Shown: positions 1-8,204 of the stretch, piece by piece
How the letters are laid out: each line of letters opens with the position of its first letter
How positions within the stretch are numbered: position 1 is the stretch's first letter
Source: Halobaculum sp. MBLA0147
Lineage (GTDB): Archaea > Halobacteriota > Halobacteria > Halobacteriales > Haloferacaceae
DNA length: 64,000 nucleotides
Assembly (NCBI RefSeq): GCF_041361345.1
Contig: NZ_JBGKAD010000001.1
Coordinates: 2,604,001-2,668,000 of the forward strand
Direction of reading: 5' to 3'
The notes under the pieces: model-generated
Told to the model about the DNA's origin: nothing
The model's input: the letters and a program-made list of their open reading frames with translations, nothing else
Databases searched by the model: none
Program-made: the position numbers and the translations under genes

Positions 1-1037
1 TGGAAGGCGTGGTCGGCGCCGTACCCCTCGCCGGAGCCGGCGACCTGCCCGTGGCTCGTCCGGAGCCGGATCTGTGCCTGCAACAGCGGCGTCCCGCGGA
101 GCTTCTCTTTGTGCTCGTGGAACCGGACGTGCGCGTGGACGACGGTCATCTCCTGGTACTTCTCGGCGACCTGCGCGATGGACTCGCGGATCTCCTCGCG
201 GGAGATGCCGTCGACGAGTTCCACGTTGGTGATCTGGACGTCGAGCGTCTCCTCCTCGGTGAAGGTCAACGCCCGCAACACGTCCGTCTTGGTGACGACC
301 CCGGCCACGTCGGTCGCGGCGTCGCCGGTGACGACGAGCCCGGCCACGTCCTCCTCGAGCATCCGCCGGACGGCGTCCTCGACGGTCTCCTCGGGGGCCG
401 CGGTGATGACCGGCGCGGACATCATGTCGTACACCGGGATGTCGAGCATCCGGTCCAAGTCGCCCGAGCGGTCGCCACGACCCTGTCGCTCGTCGTCGCG
501 GACGACGAAGTCGACGATGTCGTGGGTCGTGAGGATCCCCGAGAGGTCGCCGTCCTCGTCGAGCACGGGGAGCCGCGAGATGCCGTGCTCGCGCAGGCGG
601 TTGATCGCCTGGCCGACGTGAGCGTCCTCGTGGATCGTGATCGGCTCGTCGGTCGAGATGTCACCGACGGTGATCGCGTCGAGGTTGTCGAGGACGGCCT
701 CCAGGATGGCGTCGGCGGTGACGACGCCGTACAGCGACTCACCCTCGTACACCGGGGCGATCTTGACGCCACCCTCGACGAGGACGCGTGCCACCTCGCG
801 GACGTCCTCGTCGCGGTCGACGGCCGGCGCCGACTTCGCGAGTGCGGCGGCCTTCGTGTCTTCCTCCACCCGCGAGCGGATCAGGTCTCGCTCGCCGATG
901 ACACCCTGCACCTCACCGTCGTCGACCACGACGACCCCGCGCGGGGCGTCGCGGTCGAACAGCGACTGAATCTGTCCGAGGCGGTCGTCGGGCGCGACCT
1001 CGACGAACTCTCGGACCGCGATCTCTGAGATGTCCAT
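1..1037 (-). CDS. CBS-domain protein, 3' end outside window
   Basis: Read on the minus strand from ATG at 1037 (MDISEIAVREFVEVAPDD) the frame stays open to the window edge, so the C-terminus is missing. At least four CBS-like units can be seen: residues about 1-55, 60-120, 125-180 (GISRLPVLDEDGDLSGILTT) and 195-260 (DVAGLVVTGDAATDVAGVVT). After these comes a region (YQEMTVVHAHVRFHEHKEKL) resembling the ribosome-hibernation/HPF-like fold that is fused to CBS domains in some haloarchaeal proteins. CBS pairs bind adenosyl ligands, so a cytoplasmic energy-sensing role is inferred. CBS assignment is firm; the C-terminal domain is a guess. Confidence 0.85.
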   Translation of the reverse strand, partial: MDISEIAVREFVEVAPDDRLGQIQSLFDRDAPRGVVVVDDGEVQGVIGERDLIRSRVEEDTKAAALAKSAPAVDRDEDVREVARVLVEGGVKIAPVYEGESLYGVVTADAILEAVLDNLDAITVGDISTDEPITIHEDAHVGQAINRLREHGISRLPVLDEDGDLSGILTTHDIVDFVVRDDERQGRGDRSGDLDRMLDIPVYDMMSAPVITAAPEETVEDAVRRMLEEDVAGLVVTGDAATDVAGVVTKTDVLRALTFTEEETLDVQITNVELVDGISREEIRESIAQVAEKYQEMTVVHAHVRFHEHKEKLRGTPLLQAQIRLRTSHGQVAGSGEGYGADHAF

Positions 1038-1206
1038 GGTACTCCCCGGAGGATACTGCCTGCCGCGTCTTGAAGATTGGTTTCTGTCCCACTCGATAGG
1101 CCAGACCCGACTCGACGCCGGTCTCGTGGCCGTTCGCGTCGGAATCGCGGTCCCCACCGACGGCCCGAACCTGTTCCGACGCCCCGTCGGTGGACGACGA
1201 CTGCCC

Positions 1207-1343
1207 ACTCCGACGCCGCCAGCGGGGACACACTCTGGCGGCGTCGGCGGTGGCTCACTCCGACGGCGTCAGCGGGGACTCACTCTGGCGGCGCCGGCGG
1301 TGGCTCACTCCGACGGCGTCAGCGGGGACTCACTCCGGCGGCG
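1207..1343. repeat. 50-bp tandem repeat, 2.7 copies
   Basis: Units begin at 1207, 1257 and 1307, each starting actccgacg and containing agcggggac and ctggcggcg blocks. The last, partial unit runs into the nucleoside hydrolase gene and contains its stop codon (1330-1332). The rest of the 1038-1329 gap holds no credible gene. Confidence 0.8.
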
Positions 1344-2430
1344 CGAGGTCGTCGCCGACCACCGTCTCCAGCAGTCGCTCGCGGAACGCCTCCTCGTCGA
1401 CACGCTCGACGACACGGGCGTTCGCCCGGGCCGGCGGGTCGGGGTCCGTCTCGACGACCGTGTGGCCTCGCGTCGGCCCCTCGCGGTCGTCGACGGTGAC
1501 GCGGTGGCGGCCGACCGACTCGACCAACTCCGGGTGGGCGGCGACCGCGGCGGCGAGCCCGTCCGGCTGTGGGACGCGGACGGGACCGGGTCGCGACCGA
1601 CTCCGCTCGCGGGCGCGCTCCGTCACGGCGTCGAGGAACGCCGCCCGCTCGCCGTCGCTGGCGGCGATCCGGTCGAGCGTCGCGGCGTCGAACGAGCCGT
1701 CCCGCAGCGTGAGGCCCCAGTCGACGAGCGTGACGGGGAGCGACTCCACGACGAGTCTGGTCGCGTCGGGGTCGACCCAGGCGTTGTACTCGGCCGCGGG
1801 GGTGACGTTCCCCTCGCAGTGGACCGCGCCGGCCATCAGCCAGACGCCAGCGAGGCGGTCGCCCAAGTCGGGGTCGCGCCGGAGTGCCTCCGCGAGGTTC
1901 GTCGGCGGGCCGATGGCGATCACACCCAACTCGCCGTCGTGTTCGCGAGCGAGTCGCCGGAGTAGGTCGGGGCCGTACTCCTCGACCGGCTCGGGGTCGA
2001 GGGTCGGCTCGAGGTCGCCGCCGAGCCCACCCTCGCCGTGCACGTCGGTCGCGTGCTCCCACGACTTGACGAGCGGGCGGCGTGCGCCGGCGGCCAGTGG
2101 GATCTCCTCGGCGCGGGCCACGGGGGCGTCATCGGCGTCGGGCACGGGTACGTCCTCGCCGCCGGCGACGGCCAACGAGTAGGCCGCGTTGCGGAGTTGG
2201 TCGTCGAAGGGGACGTTCCCGGCGACGACGGTGACCGCCCGGACGTCGAGTCGCGGCTCGCGGGCGGCGTACGCCAGCGCCACCGCGTCGTCGCTCGCGG
2301 TGTCCGTGTCGACGACCACGGGCAGCGGGTCCTCGGCGGTCGGCTGTGGCGGGTCCGGCGGTGGTGTGGCGTCCGCGTCCGCGGTGGTCGAGCCGGTCGC
2401 CGTGTCGTGGGTGTCGTCGGGTGGGGACAC
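1330..2430 (-). CDS. inosine-uridine preferring nucleoside hydrolase family protein
   Basis: A 366-aa protein of the IU-nucleoside hydrolase family, which cleaves the N-glycosidic bond of nucleosides for salvage. The calcium-binding N-terminal motif appears at residues about 41-50 as DTDTASDDAVAL, where family members usually have DTDPGxDDAxAL, so the Pro-Gly step is Thr-Ala-Ser here. Further family signs are IAIGPPTNLA, VWLMAGA and the EYNAWVDPDAT segment near residue 225 that supplies ligands and acid residues. The first 35 residues are a Pro/Asp/Thr-rich, probably unstructured leader. Start is GTG at 2430; a TATA-like box (GGCTTATCC on the minus strand, about 2495) lies upstream. Nucleoside specificity cannot be told. 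Confidence 0.88.
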   Translation of the reverse strand: MSPPDDTHDTATGSTTADADATPPPDPPQPTAEDPLPVVVDTDTASDDAVALAYAAREPRLDVRAVTVVAGNVPFDDQLRNAAYSLAVAGGEDVPVPDADDAPVARAEEIPLAAGARRPLVKSWEHATDVHGEGGLGGDLEPTLDPEPVEEYGPDLLRRLAREHDGELGVIAIGPPTNLAEALRRDPDLGDRLAGVWLMAGAVHCEGNVTPAAEYNAWVDPDATRLVVESLPVTLVDWGLTLRDGSFDAATLDRIAASDGERAAFLDAVTERARERSRSRPGPVRVPQPDGLAAAVAAHPELVESVGRHRVTVDDREGPTRGHTVVETDPDPPARANARVVERVDEEAFRERLLETVVGDDLAPPE

Positions 2431-2510
2431 TGTGCCGGGCGGTCACACGCCGACGGCTTCACTCCTCGGGTGGTGGTGTCGGTAGTGTTCGGATAAGCCG
2501 ATAGCTGCGG

Positions 2511-2850
2511 TTGGCGCGCGAGAAACGCGCGAGGGAGGAGCGAGCGCAGTGAGCGACGAGGCTGGGGAGGGTGAGGCGCTGTGCGGAGCGGATCGGGGCT
2601 TCCTGAGTAGTAGTCTCGTCCGGCTACTCACCTTTATCTGAACACCACCGTGCTGCCCGAAGCTCCGCGGCCCCGGTGCGTGAGCGAGCGGCGCGGGCGG
2701 GTGTGTCGACGGGTGGTGTGCAGGCGTGAGCGTGTGGACCGCCCCGCACGGCACCTCGCCCTCCCCAGCCGTCTCGCTCACTCCGTTCGCGAGACCCTCG
2801 CGCGGCTCGCGGGTCACTTCGTTCCCCGCTCGCGCGCCACCCGCAGCCGT
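2511..2850. repeat. imperfect inverted repeat around a unique core
   Basis: The left arm (about 2511-2592) reads GGCGCGCGAG...AGTGAGCGA...GGCTGGGGAGGG...GAGG...GTGCGGAGCGG. The right arm (about 2741-2850) carries the same blocks in reverse complement, around 150 bp away. A third copy, in plus orientation, starts at 19901. The core (2593-2740) has a small GAGTAG/CTACTC inverted repeat and a TATA-like ctttatc at 2631-2637. Open frames across it give Pro/Ser/Ala-rich translations in several frames and look non-coding. The gap 2431-2933 otherwise holds nothing recognisable. Confidence 0.7.
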
Positions 2851-2933
2851 CGTCGGTCCGACTCTCACGACTCGACGAACCGTGTCGAAATAAGAGCGTA
2901 ATCGTGGCCGGAGAACGACCCCGAGACGCCCGC

Positions 2934-5375
2934 TCAGTAGGTGTACGCGACGACCTCCGTCCCCGTGTCGTCGAAGACGTACACGGTGTCACCACTGTTG
3001 TTCCAGATCGGCGAGGCCGACCCCCAGTAGAGGTCCGTGTCCGTGTCGGTGCCGCTGCCAGTGCGGAGCGTCACCGTGTCGCCGGCCGCCAGCGAGAACC
3101 CGTCGGGGAAGGTGTACCGCGCCCCGGCGGCGTCTTCGACGGCGTAGCCGGTCAACTCGATCGCTCCCGAGCCGGGGTTCTCGAAGACGACGTACTCGTC
3201 GTTCAGGTTGTCGTACTCGTTCCCCGCGGCGTCGGCGTTCACCGACTGGACGGCGATCTCGCCGCTCGACCCGGAGCCACCCGACTCGCTCGTGAACGCG
3301 TCGAACAGCGAGAACGAGGTGTCGAAGCCGGTCGTCGTCGGCACCGTCTGGTCGGCGTTCACGTTGTTCGTCCCGTCGGTCACGCTCCCGGCGCCCACGC
3401 GGAGGTCCGAGCCGAGCGCGTACGAGACGTAGTCGAGGTTGTCGCGCGCCGCCGCGGTGGCGGACGCCGCCCCGAGGAGGAGCACCGCACCGCCGCCGTC
3501 GCGGAACGAGCGCAGCGTGTCCAGCTCCGCGTCGGTGAACCCCTCCGGCGGCGTCGTGATCAGCAGTGCCCGCGCCGCGTCGAGGTTCGTCGCCGACAGC
3601 GTGTTCACCTGGTCGAAGCCGATGCCGACACCCTCCAGGTAGCGCTGGTAGTAGGCGGTGTCCTCGGCCGACAGCGCGAAGTCCGCGCCGAACTGGCCGT
3701 GCCCGCCGTCGATCAACACCTTCCCGTCCGTACTCGACAGCGCGTCCAGCAGGTTCGTCAGGAAGACGAAGTTCTCGAACGTGGACGTGTCGACGGGGTA
3801 GTCTTCGGCCTGCTCGTAGCTCTCGTCGACGAACGGGCTCCCGACCACGGCGAGGTTGGCCGCCTCGTCGACGCCGACTAGCGGCACGTCCCCGTCGTAC
3901 GTCACGGTCCCGCCGTCGTACGTCGCCGTCGACTCGGCGACGACCGGCGCACGCGAGGTGTCGAGTGGCCCACCACTCGTTCGCACCGCGGTCGCGGACG
4001 GGTAGAACAACTCGTCGACGGGGCGGTTGCGGATCTCGGTCGTGTTCGCGGGGTCGCTCTCGGCCCACAGCCCGCGGCCCGCGTCGCGGGCACTCGCCTC
4101 CGCGGCCCGGAAGGCGTCGTGCCGTGAGAAACTGGAACTGTACAGTCGCGCGTACCCCTCCTCGACACACCGACGGTTGTACGGGTCGTCGCGTGTCCCG
4201 TCGCCGGTCGCGTCGTAGTCGACGTACGCCAGGAGGCGCCCGAACGGGTCGAAGATCCCCGGCTCCGCGTCGTCGAAGGAGATCTCGACCGTCTCGGCGG
4301 CCAACTCCGTCTTCGCGAACTCGGAGGCGTTCGCCCCCCAGGTGTCGAGGTACGGCTCCGACTCGATCCCCTCCCACTCCTGGAGCCGCTCGAACCGGTC
4401 GTTGGCGTCCGTCTCCGGCGTGTCGATCCCCAACACCCGGATCGGCTCGCGACGGCCGGTGTCGAAGCGTACGTCCACGGTGTCGCCGTCGGCCACGTCG
4501 ACCACGTCGACGGTGTGGGTCGTCGTCGGGTCGATCTCCAACCCCTCGCGGTCGGCGAACCAGGCGGTGTCGCCGCGGAACCGGTCCGTCGTCGGCTGGA
4601 AGAACTCCCCGCCGTTGACCGTCTCGTCGACGACCTGGTCGTCGTTGAACCGGAAGCCGACGCCCAGTGCCGCTGCCACGTCGTTCAGGGTCGCCGTCTC
4701 GTCGAAGTTCTGGTAGTCGGCGGTGTCGTGACAGAACACGGCGCCGCCCTGCGCCACGAAGTCGGACAGCGCCGACAGTTCCGTGTCGGAGAACGCCGTC
4801 ACGGGCGAGGAGATCACCACGCCGTCGGCGTCCGGGAGGTCGGCCGGCAGGTCCGTCGAGGCGGTGACGGTGTAGTCCCCCTGGACGTCGGCGTAGCGCG
4901 CGAAGTTCGAGAAGTCCGACAGCGTCCGGTAGCTGTCGTGACTCTCGTCGAACAGCACGCGGCCACCCTCGCCGACGAGGGCGTCCCAGACGTTGAGCAG
5001 GAACTCCTCGTTCCCGCTGCGGAAGTTCGCATCGTCGGTGACGAGCTGTGCCCCGAAGCCGGCCACGTTGCCGTCGACGGCCGCCAGCGGGATCGCCGTC
5101 TGGCCGTCGTACAGCGTCGCGTCGCCGTCCCCGTCCGCGTCCTGGTTCGTGGCGGTGTCCTCCGCGACGACCGCCACGACGCCGTCGTCGGTCAACGCCG
5201 TCCCGTCGGGCGCGACCAACGACGCCGTCGAGTCGAACTGGAGGTAGTCGACGGTACTCTGTGCGGCACGGACCCGCTCCGTCGCCGCTCCTGTGCCCCC
5301 TGCGACCGCGACGCCGGCACCCAGCGATGCCAGGAACTCTCGTCGTCGCACGGTGACTGTCACGCAGATTGACAC
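2934..5375 (-). CDS. secreted Tat protein: two GATase-like domains, thermonuclease and lamin-tail domain
   Basis: An 813-aa exported protein. A Tat signal (RRREFLASLGAGVAVAGG, residues 10-27) opens it. Residues about 45-280 and 455-680 are two similar regions of the DUF4350/class-I amidotransferase-like type (GGRVLFDESHDSYRTLSDF; GKVLIDGGHGQFG). Between them, about 283-438, is a staphylococcal-nuclease domain with its active residues: DGDTVDV, IRVLGIDTPET (Arg, Asp, Thr, Glu) and DPFGRLLAYV (second Arg). Residues about 703-813 are a lamin-tail-like beta domain (NLNDEYVVFEN). Start GTG 5375 lies 26 nt after a TATA box centred at 5401. Likely an extracellular or cell-surface nuclease; the roles of the flanking domains are unknown. 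Confidence 0.85.
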   Translation of the reverse strand: MSICVTVTVRRREFLASLGAGVAVAGGTGAATERVRAAQSTVDYLQFDSTASLVAPDGTALTDDGVVAVVAEDTATNQDADGDGDATLYDGQTAIPLAAVDGNVAGFGAQLVTDDANFRSGNEEFLLNVWDALVGEGGRVLFDESHDSYRTLSDFSNFARYADVQGDYTVTASTDLPADLPDADGVVISSPVTAFSDTELSALSDFVAQGGAVFCHDTADYQNFDETATLNDVAAALGVGFRFNDDQVVDETVNGGEFFQPTTDRFRGDTAWFADREGLEIDPTTTHTVDVVDVADGDTVDVRFDTGRREPIRVLGIDTPETDANDRFERLQEWEGIESEPYLDTWGANASEFAKTELAAETVEISFDDAEPGIFDPFGRLLAYVDYDATGDGTRDDPYNRRCVEEGYARLYSSSFSRHDAFRAAEASARDAGRGLWAESDPANTTEIRNRPVDELFYPSATAVRTSGGPLDTSRAPVVAESTATYDGGTVTYDGDVPLVGVDEAANLAVVGSPFVDESYEQAEDYPVDTSTFENFVFLTNLLDALSSTDGKVLIDGGHGQFGADFALSAEDTAYYQRYLEGVGIGFDQVNTLSATNLDAARALLITTPPEGFTDAELDTLRSFRDGGGAVLLLGAASATAAARDNLDYVSYALGSDLRVGAGSVTDGTNNVNADQTVPTTTGFDTSFSLFDAFTSESGGSGSSGEIAVQSVNADAAGNEYDNLNDEYVVFENPGSGAIELTGYAVEDAAGARYTFPDGFSLAAGDTVTLRTGSGTDTDTDLYWGSASPIWNNSGDTVYVFDDTGTEVVAYTY

Positions 5376-5395
5376 GTACCTATCTCCTTCGATTT

Positions 5396-5406
5396 CGAAT
5401 ATAGAT
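5396..5406 (-). promoter_or_regulatory. TATA-box promoter for the nuclease fusion
   Basis: Minus-strand ATCTATATTCG is centred about 26 nt upstream of GTG 5375, which fits a leaderless transcript. A GGAG tract also lies between box and start. Confidence 0.6.
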
Positions 5407-5490
5407 CGTTATGTAGTGGAACCCACACGATGAACTGCAAAAATCACTCGGTGGTGGGCGGATCTGCAGTGAGCGAGCAGCGAGGCGTGC

Positions 5491-5598
5491 GAGTGGTCGG
5501 ACGGGTAGCCGAGCGGGCGGACGAGCGAGTGGTCGGACGGATAGCCGAGTGGGCGGTCGCGAGGTCGCCCCAGACGCTCGCGAGGTCGCCCCAGACGC
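5491..5598. repeat. two short tandem duplications before the SAM hydrolase gene
   Basis: A 30-bp block beginning gagtggtcggacgg occurs at 5491 and 5527 (36-bp period, two mismatches). Immediately after, a perfect 21-bp block beginning tcgcgaggtcgcc occurs at 5557 and 5578. The second duplication would read as two EVAPDAR heptapeptides if the downstream frame were started upstream. Confidence 0.8.
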
Positions 5599-5656
5599 TC
5601 GCGAGGGCGTCCGTCGAGTCGGTGAGGCTTTGATCCGTCGCGTCCGAGGCGGGCGT

Positions 5657-6508
5657 GTGATCACACTCGCGTCGGACTTCGGCAGTCCGTACCCGGCGGC
5701 GATGCGTGGGGTCGTCCACCGGCGGACGACCGGAGGGGTACAGGTGAGCGACGTGGCCCACGACCTCCCGCGGCAGGACCCGCGTGCGGCGGCGTTCTGG
5801 CTGCGGTTCGTCCTCCCGGAGTACCCGCCGGCGACACACTGTGTCGTCGTCGACCCCGGCGTCGGGACGGACCGCGCGGCGCTGGTCGTCCGCGCCGGGG
5901 ACCACGTCCTCGTCGGCCCGGACAACGGCGTGCTCCTCCCGCCGGCACGTGCGCTGGCGGCGAGTGCGGCGGGCGGCGGGGAGCGCGCAGCGGACGACGC
6001 GGTCCCCACCGCGAACCTGGACGTGTACGAGATCGCGGTCGACGATCCGGCGAGTGCGACGTTCCACGGCCGCGACGTGTTCGCACCGACCGCCGCCGAC
6101 GTGCACGAGGTCGGCGTCGACGCGCTGGGAACGCTCGACGCACTCTCGCCGACGGACTCCTCCGTCGACCTCCGGTTCCCGTCACCCACGGTGGAGTCGG
6201 ACGGCGACGGACTGGGGACGCGTGCGACCGGCGAGGTGCTCGTCGTCGACGACTTCGGCAACGCGATCACGAACGTCCCGGGGTCGTTCCTCGACGACAG
6301 ACTGGGCGAGTCGGTGACGGTCACCGCGCCGGACCGGGTGACGACCGCGCCGGCGGTCGAGACGTTCGCCGCCGTCGCCCCCGGCGACCCGCTGGTGACC
6401 GTCGGGAGTCACGGCTACGTGGAGTGTGACGTGAACGAGGGGCGTGGCGAGGAGGCGTTCGGCCTGGCGAGTGGGGATCCAGTGACGCTGGCGTTCGGGC
6501 TGAACTGA
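5657..6508 (+). CDS. SAM hydroxide adenosyltransferase (DUF62 family)
   Basis: A 283-aa member of the S-adenosyl-L-methionine hydroxide adenosyltransferase family, which hydrolyses SAM to adenosine and methionine. Family motifs are in order: ITLASDFGS at the N-terminus, VVVDPGVGTDR, VGPDNGVL and DDFGNAITNV. The C-terminal beta-barrel part (DPLVTVGSHGYVECDVNEG) is also present. I chose GTG at 5657 because the conserved protein begins at ITLASDFG. An in-frame start at 5549 would add 36 residues translated from the 21-bp tandem duplication, which no homologue should need. Cytoplasmic; no operon partners. Confidence 0.9.
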   Translation: MITLASDFGSPYPAAMRGVVHRRTTGGVQVSDVAHDLPRQDPRAAAFWLRFVLPEYPPATHCVVVDPGVGTDRAALVVRAGDHVLVGPDNGVLLPPARALAASAAGGGERAADDAVPTANLDVYEIAVDDPASATFHGRDVFAPTAADVHEVGVDALGTLDALSPTDSSVDLRFPSPTVESDGDGLGTRATGEVLVVDDFGNAITNVPGSFLDDRLGESVTVTAPDRVTTAPAVETFAAVAPGDPLVTVGSHGYVECDVNEGRGEEAFGLASGDPVTLAFGLN

Positions 6509-6528
6509 GAGCCCCCAACCTGGACCGG

Positions 6529-6669
6529 CTACTCGATGTCGACTTCGACATCCTCCGACAGGCCGACGACCGTCCTGATGTCTTCTTCGGTGAGCCGGTA
6601 CGCCTCGATCCGCTCTTCCTCGGTCAGATCCTCGGCGTACGTTCCCGGCGCGACCTGCTTCCAACTCAT
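6529..6669 (-). CDS. small conserved-looking protein, function unknown
   Basis: A 46-aa acidic protein (MSWKQVAPGTYAEDL...). I do not recognise a family. Start ATG 6669 was preferred over an ATG 54 nt upstream because a clear TATA box (6701-6712) would put the transcript start about 10 nt before it. The C-terminal half is Glu/Asp-rich and predicted helical (EERIEAYRLTEEDI). It faces the SAM hydrolase gene convergently. Confidence 0.6.
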   Translation of the reverse strand: MSWKQVAPGTYAEDLTEEERIEAYRLTEEDIRTVVGLSEDVEVDIE

Positions 6670-6700
6670 AGTACCGTCCCCACGTACTTCGCGAACAGAG

Positions 6701-6712
6701 TTATATTTTACA
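6701..6712 (-). promoter_or_regulatory. TATA box for the 46-aa protein gene
   Basis: Minus-strand TGTAAAATATAA, a strong AT island in GC-rich DNA, centred 36 nt upstream of ATG 6669. Confidence 0.6.
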
Positions 6713-6768
6713 AACTGCTGCAACTTCTCCCCTCTATCATCTAGGAGTGACCAGACACCCGAGTTACC

Positions 6769-7953
6769 TCACTTCTCGATGATCGACTCGTCGACGGACT
6801 CCCCGAAGTGGCGGGCCACGTCCTCGTAGTACACCAACACCTCGTCGCCGGCCTCCAGATCCGTCACGGCGCGGCGGCCCTCCGGGGTGGCGACCTTGAT
6901 CGTCTCGGCGTTCTGTAACAGCGTCTCGATGCGGTCGGTGCCGGCCTCCGTCTCCACCTCGGCGGAGACGCGGAACATCGGGCGGCGTTCGATCTTCGCG
7001 CGGCCGACCACCGCCTCGCGGGTGTGGCCGTCCGTCGAGACGATCTGGACCTCGTCGCCGCTGCCCAACTCCGAGAGGTAACTCGTCCCGCCGTCGGGGT
7101 CGCGGGCGTAGGCGTGGACGGCACCGGCGTTCACGCGGAACGGCCGGGAGGCGACGTACGGCGAGTCGGCCGTCTCGGCGTGGACGAAGAACAACCCGCG
7201 AGACATCGAGCCGACGAGCATCCCCTCGTCGTCGTCCATGATCGATCCGGTGTCGACACAGACGCGGTCCGCGGAGCCGACGCGTTCGATCTCCGTCACC
7301 GTCGCCGGCTGGAGGTCCAACTGTTCGCGGGCGGCCTCGTCGCGGGCCTCGCAGGCACCGCGGATCTCGTCGGGGTCGTCCGTGTCGAGGAAGACGCCGT
7401 CGGCGCCGATCTCCAGCGTCTCGAAGGCCGTGGCGGCCTCCTCGGCGGTCGTCGCCCCAGCGACGAGCGTCGTCTCCTCGCCGACGCGGGCGATGAGGTT
7501 CTCCAGGGGGATGATCGTCCAGTCCTCGGCGGCGGCCAACAGGTAGTCGGCGTCGCGGGCGGCCTCGGCGGCGAACGCCTCGTAGTCCTCGTCGAAGATC
7601 CGGACGTACGCGCCGTCGGCGCGCCCGTCGGAGTGGCGCAGCGTCGTCAGGTCCGCCGAGCCGGAGAAGTCCGACGGCAGCTCGACGGTACCGTCACCCT
7701 CGCCGTCCTTGCCGACGAGCACGGCGTCCGGCTCGCCCGAGTGTTCGGCCTCGTCGATCACGTCCACCTCCGCGTCCGACCGGAACGCGGCGACGTTCAC
7801 GTCGCCCAACTCCCGGACCTTCGAGACGTCGCGTTCGTCGACGACCACCCAGTCGACACCCGCCTCCAGCCCCGCCGTGATCCGGCGACGGCGTCGGTCC
7901 CACTCTCCCACCGTGTCGTCTGCCCGCAGCCAGACTGTCCGCTCGCGTGTCAT
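6769..7953 (-). CDS. 3-dehydroquinate synthase II
   Basis: A 394-aa archaeal-type 3-dehydroquinate synthase (AroB' family). It converts 2-amino-3,7-dideoxy-D-threo-hept-6-ulosonate to 3-dehydroquinate in the archaeal shikimate pathway, using NAD. Characteristic segments include AAAEDWTIIPLENLIA, VCVDTGSIMDDDEGMLVGS and PFRVNAGAVHAYA, plus the C-terminal EAVVGRAKIERRPM barrel. ATG 7953 gives the conserved start MTRERTVWL; an upstream extension of 30 residues is Pro/Arg-rich and unlikely. A weak TATA-like element lies near 7982. The partner aldolase-like enzyme is not in this window. Confidence 0.93.
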   Translation of the reverse strand: MTRERTVWLRADDTVGEWDRRRRRITAGLEAGVDWVVVDERDVSKVRELGDVNVAAFRSDAEVDVIDEAEHSGEPDAVLVGKDGEGDGTVELPSDFSGSADLTTLRHSDGRADGAYVRIFDEDYEAFAAEAARDADYLLAAAEDWTIIPLENLIARVGEETTLVAGATTAEEAATAFETLEIGADGVFLDTDDPDEIRGACEARDEAAREQLDLQPATVTEIERVGSADRVCVDTGSIMDDDEGMLVGSMSRGLFFVHAETADSPYVASRPFRVNAGAVHAYARDPDGGTSYLSELGSGDEVQIVSTDGHTREAVVGRAKIERRPMFRVSAEVETEAGTDRIETLLQNAETIKVATPEGRRAVTDLEAGDEVLVYYEDVARHFGESVDESIIEK

Positions 7954-8204
7954 CGTCTCTCCACTCGGCGCGACTCCGCTTGAAGCTGGCGGACCACCCC
8001 GTCGCCGTCGCCCGACCACTCTCGGCACCGGCGTCGTAGACACCCACAGCCTGGGACGTCGGCCGAGACTGAAAGTATTAACACGATGCCGAGTACTGTG
8101 CCAGAAGGCTTACCACCGTGGCCGACCGTACTAGTAGCGACGAGGCACACGGTACCGTTCGCGGCCGCGACGGGGGTCGTGGCCGTTCGTCGGGGGGAAC
8201 TAGC

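Noticed and set aside
2443-2868. 141-codon minus-strand frame in the inverted repeat
   Set aside because: The translation (PSPASSLTALAPPS type) is the usual by-product of the haloarchaeal GC-rich repeat and has no conserved start or promoter.
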